A DNA stretch of 64,000 nt, taken from Zobellia roscoffensis (GTDB taxonomy: Bacteria; Bacteroidota; Bacteroidia; Flavobacteriales; Flavobacteriaceae). How positions within the stretch are numbered: position 1 is the first letter of the stretch; each line of letters opens with the position of its first letter. The stretch covers positions 3,313,646-3,377,645 of the forward strand of contig NZ_JADDXT010000002.1 in the NCBI RefSeq assembly GCF_015330165.1, given 5' to 3'. Made by a program: the position numbers and the translations under genes. Under the pieces are notes generated by a model. The model worked only from the letters and a program-made list of their open reading frames with translations, did not search any database and had not been told where the DNA came from. Shown piece by piece: positions 16,752 to 26,201 of this stretch.

Positions 16752-19052
16752 TTATAGGGTTTGGTTATAAACTGATATTTTAAAAACAGAAACAGGTATA
16801 TGCTCTTCTTTTTTGACGAACTCAAACGTTAGCTTGTCTGTTGAAATAGCCTGATCCAGCTCAATAGTGTTTATAGCTTGATAATTACCTGTTACTTCTT
16901 TGATAATATTTCCAGAACTATCTTTTATTTTGTAATCGGCAACCACAAAAGGAATTATATCTTCTGGATGTCCCATAAGCGTAGTTTCTAAAGCATGGTC
17001 ATAATCGCAATCAAAAAAGAGTTTTATGGTTTTAATGCCGACTTTATCATGCCATTTCAAATCAAGCGTTGGGGTTTTATCGGCAATGTTGGCTACCCAA
17101 GCATTGGTACTTCCGTTTGAATTGGGCCTAACTTCTCCGTTTTTAAGATTATCGACTTTAAAAATAGGTATGGGAGTTGACATTTTGAGGGCTATGTTTT
17201 TGCCTTTTGGGCGTCTTTCTGGAGTCCAAAATTCAAAGCTGTCAACGTTTATTTCTGCAGGTGGGTCTTGTCTTCCAAAATTGGATACCGCTTTGTTTAC
17301 TTTGTTCTCAACGGTCATCAATCCCGTTATACGCTCATCCGAAAGACGAACTTTTACCTTCTCATTTTTCATTAGACAGAAGAACGAGTAGTGGTCTTGC
17401 GCCTGTGTTTTAGTAGTTGTAAAAGTGATTTTTTGTTTCCCTTTCTGTAAATCGATTTCCTTTTTATCAATAATTACGTCTGGCGTAAAATGGGTACATG
17501 CCGAACTGCTTTTAAGTTGAAGCTCTAAATTAGTAGCTTCCAAAGCATCTACTACAAATTCAAAACTATACGTTTCGTTCGCTTTAAGAGGCACCATTTG
17601 AGCCAACCCGAACTTTAGTATTTGCCAATCGTCTGTCGCTGCAAAACCGGAAAATGCTAAAGTAGAACTAGCTTCAATATTTGCTTTAACCGCCAAGTCA
17701 TCTATATCTTGAAGTGATAGCCTTGGAATACTTTGTCCGTTTCTGTTAAGGGCCAGTTGTAGTTTTCCTATGTTTCCTTTGGACGCAATATCTCGGGGTA
17801 ATAAACCTTCCTCTTTACAAATAACAGCTGCTTCACCTACTGCTTGCGCTCCGTGAGCACAGGTAAGCATAACGCGGGAAGAGCCAAAGGCGACATGACT
17901 TGCGCTTATGATTCTGCCTGCAAGAAAAAGATTATCTATGTTTTTAGAATAATAACAACGATATGGAATGGAATACACCCCTTTACCATGCCATTGCGTA
18001 CATGAATTGTGTTTGCTGTAAATACCGTCTGCAGGATGTAAATCCATAGCCCAACCGCCAAAAGAAACCGCATCATAATAATCGCGTTGCTCAACAATAT
18101 CTTTTTGGGTAAGCATGAAGTCACCTTCAAAACGTCGGCTTTCCCGTTTGCCGGGAATAGTCCCGACCCATTCTAAGGTAAGGTTTGCGGCTTCGGGATA
18201 TTTACCACTATTCTTTACGTAATCCCAAATGCCATAAACTACTTTCCAAAGTTCAAATTTTATGTCTTCTGATTGATGTATCGTATCTAAGCGTCCACCG
18301 TGTTCTACCCACCAAAGCTTACAACCGTGATCTCCCAATTGAAAGTTTTTAATACGCGGAAGTTCTTCTGCATTTTTTATGGCAAAAGATGGTGCTGTAT
18401 AAGAAATAGGCTTTCCCACGTCTTTAGTGTAAAAGTAAAGAGAGTGCCCTAAAAGATTACCGTAATCTTTAATATTAGGAGCAAAGCCTTCATCAAATTC
18501 TTCTTTGGTTTCCGCACCCATCCGGAACGACGCTCCGGACATAAAAGCAATAATTCCATCACCCGAAGCATCACAGAAAAGAGGGGCACTAGCTACGTAT
18601 GTCGTGGAATTCTGACTGCAAAAAGCAGTTGCTGTTTTAACTTTATTATCGTCTCCTTTTTCAACATCATAAACAGCTGTATTAAGGAGTAGGGTTATAT
18701 TTTTTTCTTCGTATACTTTTTCGAGCAGTACGGTGTCAAAAATTAGCGGATTCCCTTCTTTATTTCTTTTAAGGTTCTCTAAAAGAATTTCATTGATCAA
18801 TCCGCCTTCACGGCTCCAACGGTTATTATTACCCATGTGTGAGGTTGCACCCAAACTCCAAAGACGAACTTCAGAAGAGGCATTACCACCAAGTACCGGA
18901 CGATCTTGTAGGAGTGTAACTTTTAGGCCCGAACGGGCTGCCGTAATTGCGGCGCAGACACCTGAAAGACCACCTCCAACTACAACAAGGTCACTTTGTA
19001 GTGGTACGGTTTTCGTGATTCTTTTTTTGGAACTATAGGCTTCTGAAATCAT
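16752..19052 (-). CDS. Cytoplasmic FAD-dependent oxidoreductase (FAD_oxidored type) with C-terminal beta-sandwich
   Basis: The ATG at 19052 gives 766 residues; a TTG three codons earlier is less likely. There is no signal peptide. The FAD-binding motif GGGLSG is at residues 26-31, followed by LQDRPVLGGNASSEVRLWS, which is shared closely with the secreted homologue at 29809. VASAPLFCDASGDG is the second dinucleotide contact, and NLFLAGRIISASH with RVMLTCAHGAQAVG closes the FAD domain, as in PF12831 proteins. The last 150 residues resemble an F5/8-type beta-sandwich. The substrate is unknown; oxidation of a sugar or its lactone is a possibility. It lies between the symporter and the alpha/beta hydrolase. 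Its cytoplasmic location contrasts with the rest of the operon and suggests action on imported monosaccharides. Confidence 0.85.
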   Translation of the reverse strand: MISEAYSSKKRITKTVPLQSDLVVVGGGLSGVCAAITAARSGLKVTLLQDRPVLGGNASSEVRLWSLGATSHMGNNNRWSREGGLINEILLENLKRNKEGNPLIFDTVLLEKVYEEKNITLLLNTAVYDVEKGDDNKVKTATAFCSQNSTTYVASAPLFCDASGDGIIAFMSGASFRMGAETKEEFDEGFAPNIKDYGNLLGHSLYFYTKDVGKPISYTAPSFAIKNAEELPRIKNFQLGDHGCKLWWVEHGGRLDTIHQSEDIKFELWKVVYGIWDYVKNSGKYPEAANLTLEWVGTIPGKRESRRFEGDFMLTQKDIVEQRDYYDAVSFGGWAMDLHPADGIYSKHNSCTQWHGKGVYSIPYRCYYSKNIDNLFLAGRIISASHVAFGSSRVMLTCAHGAQAVGEAAVICKEEGLLPRDIASKGNIGKLQLALNRNGQSIPRLSLQDIDDLAVKANIEASSTLAFSGFAATDDWQILKFGLAQMVPLKANETYSFEFVVDALEATNLELQLKSSSACTHFTPDVIIDKKEIDLQKGKQKITFTTTKTQAQDHYSFFCLMKNEKVKVRLSDERITGLMTVENKVNKAVSNFGRQDPPAEINVDSFEFWTPERRPKGKNIALKMSTPIPIFKVDNLKNGEVRPNSNGSTNAWVANIADKTPTLDLKWHDKVGIKTIKLFFDCDYDHALETTLMGHPEDIIPFVVADYKIKDSSGNIIKEVTGNYQAINTIELDQAISTDKLTFEFVKKEEHIPVSVFKISVYNQTL

Positions 19053-19123
19053 ATAATGCAATTTGTACTTTAGTATTTAGACTTGGTGTTTTTTGAAACG
19101 TTATAAGTGAGAACTGTTTGATC

Positions 19124-20776
19124 TTAATTCTTATTAATGGTTTTAAAGACGATATAGCCCCCAAGTAATAAGACCAACGTTCCCATGCCTCCCACTAAGA
19201 GTGCCCCGGTTTTGGCAATAAAGGATAATATTAAAATCATTAGGCCGGTTAGTGCTACGCCAATACCTATAACCCGTGTACCTTTTTTATTTCCGGCAGC
19301 AGCTTCTTCCTCCGTCTCGGAAACTTTTTCAGCTACTTTAAGTTGATAGTTGTCGTATTCTAAAGTGGCCTTTTGTTGGGAACGCGCGTATACCTCAAAT
19401 GCTGCTAATAGCACTACGGGAATACCCATGCCAAACCCCATTTCTTCGGCTCTATCAAATGAAAAGTTGAGAAGAGTAGGAGATAAAAATTTAAAAAAGG
19501 CATTGATAACTAAAGTGATAACTGTAACAATTAAAGCACTCTTGCCAGTTTGATATTTACTGAACAAAGCCCACATAGGTGGTAAAAACATAGCTCCACC
19601 AGTTATAGCCGCTAAGCTCATAACTACCTCCACGATACCACCCATATAAGGAACCAATAGTGCAATGAGTATGGTTAGTACACCGAGTAATATAGTAGCT
19701 GTCCTACCTACTTTTACCAATTTGTCTCCATCCGCGTTAGGTCTAAAATGTTTGTAAACGTCATTGGCCAATACACCAGCGGAGATATTTAGAGTGGTAT
19801 TTACAGAGCTTGATGTAGCGAAAATCATTCCGCCTAACATTAGCCCCAACATTCCAACAGGAAGCACTTCTTTACACATTAAAAGATAGGCACCTTCATC
19901 TGCCAAACCACCCAATTCAGGATTAAGAACTCTATAGATCATAGGAGGTAACATCCAGATTAACGGACTAACGAGATAGAGTCCGCCAAAAAGCCATCCT
20001 ACTTTTTTTGCATCTTTTGGAGTGGCAACACTGGTATAGCGTTGTACATAAGCCCAATTACCGGCAATAAAGAAAAGATTGTATAACCCGAAGGCAACCA
20101 TAAAACCCCAAGTATATTCTTCATTTACCAAATTGAAAAAATTCTCAGGAGCCTGTGATACAAAATTCTCGATACCGCCAATTTTATCCAGCGAAAGCGG
20201 AACAACTATTAAAACGGCTGCAGTAAGTACCACAAATTGAAGAACATCTGTAACAATTACTGCCCAAAGACCACCAACTGCGGTATAGATTAAAATTAAT
20301 ATACCCAGTACGATAATACTGGTACTTATAGGGAAACCTGTTGATACTTCAACAATTTTAGCTACGGGATATAAAAAAGCACCCGTGGTAAAGATGGATA
20401 TCAACAAAAATAAATAGGTGTAAATTTTTTGAGTGCTGTACCCTAATCGGTCCGTTATAAATTCGGCCGCGGTAAGCGCTTTTGTTTTTTGCCATTTAGG
20501 AGCAATGAAAAAACCGATTAGAACACCGGCAATGCACATTGTAGTTTGAATGGTAATGGCAACCCAACCACTGGAATATGCTATGGAACCCCATACTACA
20601 AAGGTACCTGCAGAAAAGAAACTCATAAAGAGAGAAAGGCCACTCATCCACCAGGGTAGTGCTCCACCCGCTGCAAAGAATGATTTCATATTTCTACCCG
20701 ACTTTGAAAAGCTAAGTCCGCATACGAAGACAAGCAAAGTAAAAATCAGTATAACCGTAATGTCTATTGTGCCCAT
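19124..20776 (-). CDS. Sodium:solute symporter (SSS family)
   Basis: The 550-residue protein has about 13-14 strongly hydrophobic helices, beginning at VILIFTLLVFVCGLSFS, with the SSS pattern GWVAITIQT, TAAEFITDRLGYSTQK and a Gly-rich core. A hydrophilic loop near residues 470-510 (acidic, EKVSETEEEAA) precedes the last two helices. Homologues in polysaccharide loci import monosaccharides such as galactose, anhydro sugars or uronic acids with Na+. It is the only inner-membrane sugar transporter of the SusCD unit and would pass the final monosaccharides to the cytoplasm. It is separated from SusD by a strong hairpin at 20821-20850, which probably lowers expression of this and the following genes relative to SusCD. 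Confidence 0.93.
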   Translation of the reverse strand: MGTIDITVILIFTLLVFVCGLSFSKSGRNMKSFFAAGGALPWWMSGLSLFMSFFSAGTFVVWGSIAYSSGWVAITIQTTMCIAGVLIGFFIAPKWQKTKALTAAEFITDRLGYSTQKIYTYLFLLISIFTTGAFLYPVAKIVEVSTGFPISTSIIVLGILILIYTAVGGLWAVIVTDVLQFVVLTAAVLIVVPLSLDKIGGIENFVSQAPENFFNLVNEEYTWGFMVAFGLYNLFFIAGNWAYVQRYTSVATPKDAKKVGWLFGGLYLVSPLIWMLPPMIYRVLNPELGGLADEGAYLLMCKEVLPVGMLGLMLGGMIFATSSSVNTTLNISAGVLANDVYKHFRPNADGDKLVKVGRTATILLGVLTILIALLVPYMGGIVEVVMSLAAITGGAMFLPPMWALFSKYQTGKSALIVTVITLVINAFFKFLSPTLLNFSFDRAEEMGFGMGIPVVLLAAFEVYARSQQKATLEYDNYQLKVAEKVSETEEEAAAGNKKGTRVIGIGVALTGLMILILSFIAKTGALLVGGMGTLVLLLGGYIVFKTINKN

Positions 20777-20820
20777 TCTTATGATGAATATACTATTAAC
20801 TCTAATTTTCTGTAATTTAG

Positions 20821-20850
20821 AAATAGGGGGTAAACTAGCACCCCCTATTT
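20821..20850 (-). terminator. Strong hairpin between susD and the symporter gene, likely attenuator
   Basis: A perfect 11-bp inverted repeat, AAATAGGGGGT and ACCCCCTATTT, is separated by 8 bases. It lies 30 bp after the SusD stop and 44 bp before the symporter start on the minus strand. The sequence that follows the hairpin in the transcript is not a clean U-run, so read-through is expected. Such a structure after susD would protect the susCD transcript and reduce downstream expression, as transport proteins are needed in far larger amounts. Confidence 0.72.
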
Positions 20851-20880
20851 GAAAAAACTAACAAAAACTAACAAACATTT

Positions 20881-22689
20881 TTAATACCCGGGGTTTTGAG
20901 TTACTACATTTTCCGTAGCGTCAATTTCTGCCTGTGGTATAGGCCATAAATAGTGTTTTCCGGCGTCAAAGGTTCTTTCTTCCAACTCTCTGTAATCTAA
21001 GTTGCCCATTTCAACTCTTGGTTGAGAAGGCGCGCCAGTGTAATCTATGTAGCCGTCATCATCAATATTAGGAACATAATTTAAACTTCCTATTTTACTA
21101 AAGCCATTGGCAGGACCACCAAAAACAGTAGTATTCATAACCTTTTCGGCAACACCCCATCTTCTAATATCAAACAGGCGAAGTCCTTCATCTGCGAACT
21201 CTACTTTACGCTCTCTTCTAATAATTTTTCTCAACTCTGCTTGATCCGTTGTAGTAACTGCAGGAAAAGCGAAACCACTATTGTTATAAGCACGTTCACG
21301 TACATCGTTCAATGCATTTAGAACACTAGCGTCTACGGTACCAGCTTCAATTTTAGCTTCGGCATAATTTAGAAGTACTTCGGCATATCTCATTAAATAA
21401 ATGGTCTGCTCAGACTGTAAAGGACTAGGACCTCCTGTTAATGACCCCAATAATCTAGGTGCATCTGAGAATTTTTTCCAGAAATATCCGGTAAATGCAG
21501 TAAAACGATTTGCGCCTCCGGTTACATATTCCGTGCCATCTACAGGGTCAATTATTTTTCTGCCTGCAGGGTTGGCCGCATTAGGATTGAAAACACGTTC
21601 AACTTTAGCGCCATCTTCAATACGCCATGTTGCTATACTATCACTGTGTTGCTGAATTATATGCCCTGTCCATATGTTGTTTGGTAAAGCAATAGTAGCA
21701 GCCAAACGTGGATCGCGATTTTCGAACGGATTTGCGGGATCAAATGCTGGATCCTCATCAATAGGTAATCCGTTTATGGTTTCATAACTATCAACTATTT
21801 GTTGAGCAGGAACCAATTGGCACCAACCACCAAATCTACTACCTTGTCTTTGAGATAGACCATGAGTCTTTGTTCCATTGATGTATGATAAATCTAATAA
21901 TACTTCTGATGAACCTACACCAGCATCCGTAAATAAAGCTTCATAATCGGGAAACAAACTTGGAGTTTCGGGAGAATTTATCACTTTGAGAGCGGCGCTT
22001 TCAGCCAATACATAATCTTCATTATACAATGCAATACGAGAAATCAGAGCATTAGCGGCATTAGCAGAAGCTCGCCCACGTTCATTTGCCGATTGTGTAG
22101 GAGGTAAAATACTAGCAGCCTCTTCCAAGTCAGCAATAATACTTGCAACGATTTCAGCTTTAGGCGTTCTGGATACAATCTCCAACTCTTCCAAGGAAGT
22201 TACTTCGGTTCTAAAAGGAACATCACCGTAAAGTTCGGTCAGGTAACTGTAAAACATAGCTCTTAAGAACAGTGCCTCGGCTTTTATTTGCTCATAACGG
22301 CCTGGATCAGAAGCTTCCTCGGCCTTGGGCATATTGGTCAATAAGTTGTTCGCTCTTTGAATACCGGTATAAAAGCTATTCCAAAAACCGTTTACGATAC
22401 TTTCGGTGGAAGTAATACCTCCAGTTGTTACCGCTACGGTTCCACCAACATTACCTCTATTATACGCGTAATCAGTGGTGTGATCTAGTAACTGAGGGAA
22501 AGGAACGCTACTTACGTAATTCAAGGATTCATAAACTCCTGTAAGAGCAACTTCCAATTGTGCTTCCGTTCTGAAGAAAGTGGCATCCGTTGGGCTCCCA
22601 GGGTCTTCTAAGTTCAATACGTTGTCTTCACAGGCAGGAAATACCAGCAGGCTAAGACTTATTAAGATGATATATTTTATGTTTTTCAT
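20881..22689 (-). CDS. susD: SusD-like outer-membrane glycan-binding lipoprotein
   Basis: The protein has 602 residues with a lipobox FPAC and an acidic start to the mature protein (CEDN), a pattern linked in this phylum with surface exposure. It has the SusD/RagB pattern: an early LEDPGSPTDATFFRTEAQL, tetratricopeptide-like helices through ALFLRAMFYSYLTELYGDVPF, and a C-terminal RRERKVEFADEGLRLFDIRRWG plus YLWPIP. It captures glycan fragments and acts as the lid of the SusC pore. It starts 18 bp after the SusC stop and forms the only SusCD pair in the window, so all imported oligosaccharides probably pass through it. The sequence does not identify the bound sugar. Confidence 0.97.
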   Translation of the reverse strand: MKNIKYIILISLSLLVFPACEDNVLNLEDPGSPTDATFFRTEAQLEVALTGVYESLNYVSSVPFPQLLDHTTDYAYNRGNVGGTVAVTTGGITSTESIVNGFWNSFYTGIQRANNLLTNMPKAEEASDPGRYEQIKAEALFLRAMFYSYLTELYGDVPFRTEVTSLEELEIVSRTPKAEIVASIIADLEEAASILPPTQSANERGRASANAANALISRIALYNEDYVLAESAALKVINSPETPSLFPDYEALFTDAGVGSSEVLLDLSYINGTKTHGLSQRQGSRFGGWCQLVPAQQIVDSYETINGLPIDEDPAFDPANPFENRDPRLAATIALPNNIWTGHIIQQHSDSIATWRIEDGAKVERVFNPNAANPAGRKIIDPVDGTEYVTGGANRFTAFTGYFWKKFSDAPRLLGSLTGGPSPLQSEQTIYLMRYAEVLLNYAEAKIEAGTVDASVLNALNDVRERAYNNSGFAFPAVTTTDQAELRKIIRRERKVEFADEGLRLFDIRRWGVAEKVMNTTVFGGPANGFSKIGSLNYVPNIDDDGYIDYTGAPSQPRVEMGNLDYRELEERTFDAGKHYLWPIPQAEIDATENVVTQNPGY

Positions 22690-22707
22690 TGTAAAGAAAT
22701 TATACGA

Positions 22708-25700
22708 TTAGAATGTTACGTTAAGGCCCATTGTGAAAACTTTGGTAACAGGGTAAAAAGCACCACTAGAAAATTGTGGGGTCAAAGGGTCTATACCTTC
22801 AGGCATGTTATCCCAAGTAGCTAAGTTTTGCCCGGACAAGTAGATACGTGCAGCTGAAATACTGAATTTATCCAATACATCTCTAGGTATCTTATAGCCA
22901 AGAGTTATATTTCTTAGTCTTACATAAGAGGCATCATGCATCCAAGTTTCATTCACACGCCAGTTAGAGTGTGAACTTCCTGGAGTTAAACGCGGATATG
23001 CTGCACCTGTATTAGTAGGAGTCCAGTAATCCGTTTGCCATTCCTGAATTTTACCAGCGTTAAAAAAGGCCCAACCAGCATCACCTTGCAATACCACATC
23101 ACGTCCTCCAGCTCCGAGTAATGATACTGAAAGGTCAAAACCTTTATAGGCAGAGAAAAGCTCTAGTCCCCAATTTTGAGTAGTAATGTCACTACCAATA
23201 ATGGTACGGTCGTCATTTGTTATTGCTCCGTCTGGTACTCCATCAGGACCAGAGATATCAGCATATTTTAAATCACCCGCTTGGATTGCTCCAAACCCTG
23301 GTGATGGTAATGAACTATTAAGATTACCATCTACATCAAAATCGCTTTCTTGATAAAGTCCATCTACTTTTAGACCGTAGATAGAACCAATTTCTTCACC
23401 AACGCGATTAATTGTGTTACCTGGAGGTAACTGGTCTAGACCGCCCAAGTCTTTGATTTCGTTGTCAAAACCAGAGTAGTTAAGGTTGATTCCGTAACGG
23501 AAATCTTCACCGATCATATCGTTCCAACCAATACTAAAATCGTATCCTGTGTTCCAAACTTCACCAGCATTCTGAACTGGAGCTTCCAAACCTACTGATG
23601 TTGGTATAGTAACCCCTAAAAGAATATCTTTTGTTTTACGCACGTAATATTCTCCAGTGAAAGATAGCTTACTGTTAAAAAATTTAGCATCCATAGCAAC
23701 ATTCTGGGTTTCGCCGGTTTCCCATTGTAATTGTGAATTGGCTAAAACTGACTGGGCTCCACCTACTACTGGAGTACCGCCAATAACAGCATTGGCATTA
23801 CCAAGACCAAAAAGGGAAGTATAAGGGAAGTTTACCTCTTGAGCCACGGCTGAACCATCTGAACCTTGAATAACATCTCCGTTATTATCGGTTCTGTTGG
23901 CGGCAAAAATGAACTGGTTTCCTAATTGTCCCCAAGAGGCTCTAAATTTTAGAAAGTTGATGGTTTCATTATCCTGAAGAAACTTCTCTTCGGATACTAC
24001 CCAACCAACGGAAAAAGATGGAAAGGTTGCAGAACGATAGCCTTCGGCAAAGCGCGAAGAAGCATCTTTTCTAACATTTGCTTCAAAAAGATATTTGTTT
24101 TTGTAAGTGTAATTTATTCTTCCGAATAAAGACTCTAATCCGTTTAAGGTTGAATTACCAGAGTTTAGTTGCGTATCTGGTAAACCATTATCTAGACCTC
24201 TAAATTCGTCTAGAACAAACCCTCTTCTACTAGCGGACCATATTTCCGAATTGAATTTAAGAAATTCATAGCCTCCTAAAACCGAAACATTGTGATCGCC
24301 AAATTCTTTTCCCCAGTTAGCAACCGCATTAAAGTTGTCTTGGAATGTGGTAAATGTTTCCTTGAAGAGCGAGCTTTCAGAAATTCCACCGCCTACAGTA
24401 CTTTGCGCTGGTCCACCCGAACCTTCGTAATAGGTGTATCGTGCTCTAAAATCATCTTGGTCTCTATCAAAAAATTGTGGTGCATACGTTGCGGCAATAG
24501 AGAAATTGTTGAACGGTCTATAAGTTACTTTGGCCAAGGCTCTAAAGTAATTTGAAACGGTTTCATCTTTCGCAGTAGAATTAGCTAGTGCAACGGGGTT
24601 GCTACCACCAAAACCGGAACCATAGGTACCATCATCATTAAAAGCTACAAAGAGTGGCTGTAGACGATATGCCGAACGAGTAAGATTATTTAAACGTGCG
24701 GGCTGACTTTTAACTTCTCTTCTGAAGTTAAGGTCAAATGCTAAGTCTAATTTTTTGCTAAGTGCATAATCTAGATTAAACCTGCCATTATATCTTTGAA
24801 ATTTAAAGTTTGGAATGTTACCGTCTTGATCGGTGAACGATATAGAGCTGGCTACTTTCAATTTTTCAGAACCACCACGTACAGAAAGACTATGGTATTG
24901 CTGAATAGCAGCTGAATTGAATAGAAGACCAACCCAATCCGTATCTGGTAAGGCCTCTGAACCTACTCCGTTACCCGAACGGTATTGGTTAAGTACGTCG
25001 TCAGAAAATGCACCAGGCTCAGCAGAGTTAAATGCTTCCATATACCCTAACGCATCTGCGAATTGTAGATTTTGAGCAATGCTCTGTACCCCAACGTAAG
25101 TATTGTAAGAGGTTGATATTTTCCCTTCCTTACCCCTTTTTGTAGTAATAAGAATTACACCGTTTGCCGCACGAGAGCCATATATAGCTGAAGCCGAAGC
25201 ATCTTTAAGTACGGAAATAGATTCAATATCACTAGGGTCTAAGCTATTAATGTCATCAGGGATACCGTCAACCAAAATAAGTGGGTTATTTTTGGCTCCG
25301 CTGCCTAAAGTACCTACCCCACGAATACGTATGGCCGCACCATCTGAGCCTGGCTGGCCACTGGATTGTGTTGCGGTAAGACCAGGAACTAGCCCTGCTA
25401 ATGCCTGTGAAGCTTGAGCAACTGGTTGCTTTGCTATTTCCTCCGCTTTAACGGTTTCTACAGATCCAGTTAAATTAACTGCTTTTTGGGTTCCGTACCC
25501 AACCACAACTACTTCATCTAGTTGCGATGCCTCTTCAGCCATGGTAACATTTAATGAGGTTTGACCGTTTACGGCCTTTTCAACAGTTCCGTAACCAATA
25601 GAACTGAAGATTAAGGTAGCCCCTTCTGGAATTTCAATACTAAAATTTCCATCAAAATCTGCTACAACTCCATTGGTTGTTCCTTTTTCAACAATGTTGG

Positions 25701-25815
25701 CAGCTGGTATGGGAATACCCTGTTCGTCGCTTACGGTACCTGATACCGTAATTTGTGCCGATACTTCGCAAAGCGCGAATATCGATAAAAGAAAAAATAA
25801 GACTGCTTTTTTCAT
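22708..25815 (-). CDS. susC: SusC-like TonB-dependent outer-membrane transporter
   Basis: I set the start at the ATG at 25815 (1035 residues, MKKAVLFFLL signal peptide ending VSAQ). A 74-codon upstream extension in the same frame has no signal character and crosses the promoter. The mature protein has a carboxypeptidase-regulatory-like domain (TVSGTVSDEQGIPIPAANI), a TonB box region (LDEVVVVGYGTQK), the plug domain (GVGTLGSGAKNNPLILVDGIP; SASAIYGSRAANGVILITTK) and a long beta-barrel ending in Phe (NVTF). It imports oligosaccharides across the outer membrane using TonB energy. It is the first gene of its unit, expressed from a promoter at 25906-25937 with a tandem repeat beside it, and is divergent from the regulator. 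Confidence 0.97.
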   Translation of the reverse strand: MKKAVLFFLLSIFALCEVSAQITVSGTVSDEQGIPIPAANIVEKGTTNGVVADFDGNFSIEIPEGATLIFSSIGYGTVEKAVNGQTSLNVTMAEEASQLDEVVVVGYGTQKAVNLTGSVETVKAEEIAKQPVAQASQALAGLVPGLTATQSSGQPGSDGAAIRIRGVGTLGSGAKNNPLILVDGIPDDINSLDPSDIESISVLKDASASAIYGSRAANGVILITTKRGKEGKISTSYNTYVGVQSIAQNLQFADALGYMEAFNSAEPGAFSDDVLNQYRSGNGVGSEALPDTDWVGLLFNSAAIQQYHSLSVRGGSEKLKVASSISFTDQDGNIPNFKFQRYNGRFNLDYALSKKLDLAFDLNFRREVKSQPARLNNLTRSAYRLQPLFVAFNDDGTYGSGFGGSNPVALANSTAKDETVSNYFRALAKVTYRPFNNFSIAATYAPQFFDRDQDDFRARYTYYEGSGGPAQSTVGGGISESSLFKETFTTFQDNFNAVANWGKEFGDHNVSVLGGYEFLKFNSEIWSASRRGFVLDEFRGLDNGLPDTQLNSGNSTLNGLESLFGRINYTYKNKYLFEANVRKDASSRFAEGYRSATFPSFSVGWVVSEEKFLQDNETINFLKFRASWGQLGNQFIFAANRTDNNGDVIQGSDGSAVAQEVNFPYTSLFGLGNANAVIGGTPVVGGAQSVLANSQLQWETGETQNVAMDAKFFNSKLSFTGEYYVRKTKDILLGVTIPTSVGLEAPVQNAGEVWNTGYDFSIGWNDMIGEDFRYGINLNYSGFDNEIKDLGGLDQLPPGNTINRVGEEIGSIYGLKVDGLYQESDFDVDGNLNSSLPSPGFGAIQAGDLKYADISGPDGVPDGAITNDDRTIIGSDITTQNWGLELFSAYKGFDLSVSLLGAGGRDVVLQGDAGWAFFNAGKIQEWQTDYWTPTNTGAAYPRLTPGSSHSNWRVNETWMHDASYVRLRNITLGYKIPRDVLDKFSISAARIYLSGQNLATWDNMPEGIDPLTPQFSSGAFYPVTKVFTMGLNVTF

Positions 25816-25880
25816 AAGCTCTAGTTTAAGTTGAGAGGTGAATAGTGAGTTATTTAAGGTTTGACTGTTCCAAATTACAA

Positions 25881-25900
25881 GTCTAGTCTGGTCTAGTCTG
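25881..25900 (-). promoter_or_regulatory. Tandem 10-bp operator-like element at the susC promoter
   Basis: GTCTAGTCTG is repeated exactly twice, head to tail. It lies 5 bp from the candidate -7 element on the minus strand, at about the transcription start. A close copy with the same spacing occurs at 31634-31653. The one-turn (10 bp) repeat and location next to a GntR-type regulator gene suggest the binding site of that regulator, but this is inferred. Confidence 0.7.
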
Positions 25901-25905
25901 TTTAA

Positions 25906-25937
25906 CAAATAAATAACATTATTACATATTTGCCAAA
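25906..25937 (-). promoter_or_regulatory. Candidate susC promoter (-33 TTTG, -7 TTTATTTG)
   Basis: Reading the minus strand, TTTG (25937-25934) is followed by a 20-base spacer and TTTATTTG (25913-25906). This fits the Bacteroidota consensus TTTG and TAnnTTTG with one mismatch in the -7 element. The susC start codon is about 90 bases downstream. Confidence 0.6.
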
Positions 25938-26163
25938 TATTTTTTGCTAAATGTTGAATTTGAGGGGGTAACAATTGGTATTCCCTTAAATATCGTGGTG
26001 TTTCATAGGATTTTTCTTTCCTGAAATATTTGAACACAATACTTTTAAGCTGATTTTACCTAAATTAGAATCTGTAAAATCAATTATAATTTTAAGTGTC
26101 TAGATTTATTTTTATAAATCGGCTACTTGATTACAACTGTAAAGCAGGTAAATTTGGTTTTAG

Positions 26164-26171
26164 TATTTTTG
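26164..26171 (+). promoter_or_regulatory. Candidate promoter -7 element of the regulator
   Basis: TATTTTTG matches TAnnTTTG exactly and is followed by C, as in many flavobacterial promoters. It is 30 bases before the regulator's ATG, leaving a short leader. I do not see a good -33 TTTG at 19-21 bases upstream. Confidence 0.55.
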
Positions 26172-26201
26172 CGTTCGTCCCAAATGGTTAAGAAAGAATA
26201 A

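Larger units (their letters stand above)
25816..26201. promoter_or_regulatory. Divergent intergenic region between susC and the regulator
   Basis: This 386-bp AT-rich gap holds no gene that I can support. It contains the susC promoter and tandem repeat on the left, a single GTCTAGA half-like site at 26098-26104, and the regulator's own -7 element on the right. Transcription must diverge here, so it is the control point of the locus. The 5' untranslated leader of susC would be about 75-85 bases. Confidence 0.75.

Noticed and set aside
25816..26037. In-frame extension of susC by 74 codons
   Set aside because: It crosses the promoter and the tandem repeat, has no signal character, and the inner ATG at 25815 starts a perfect signal peptide.
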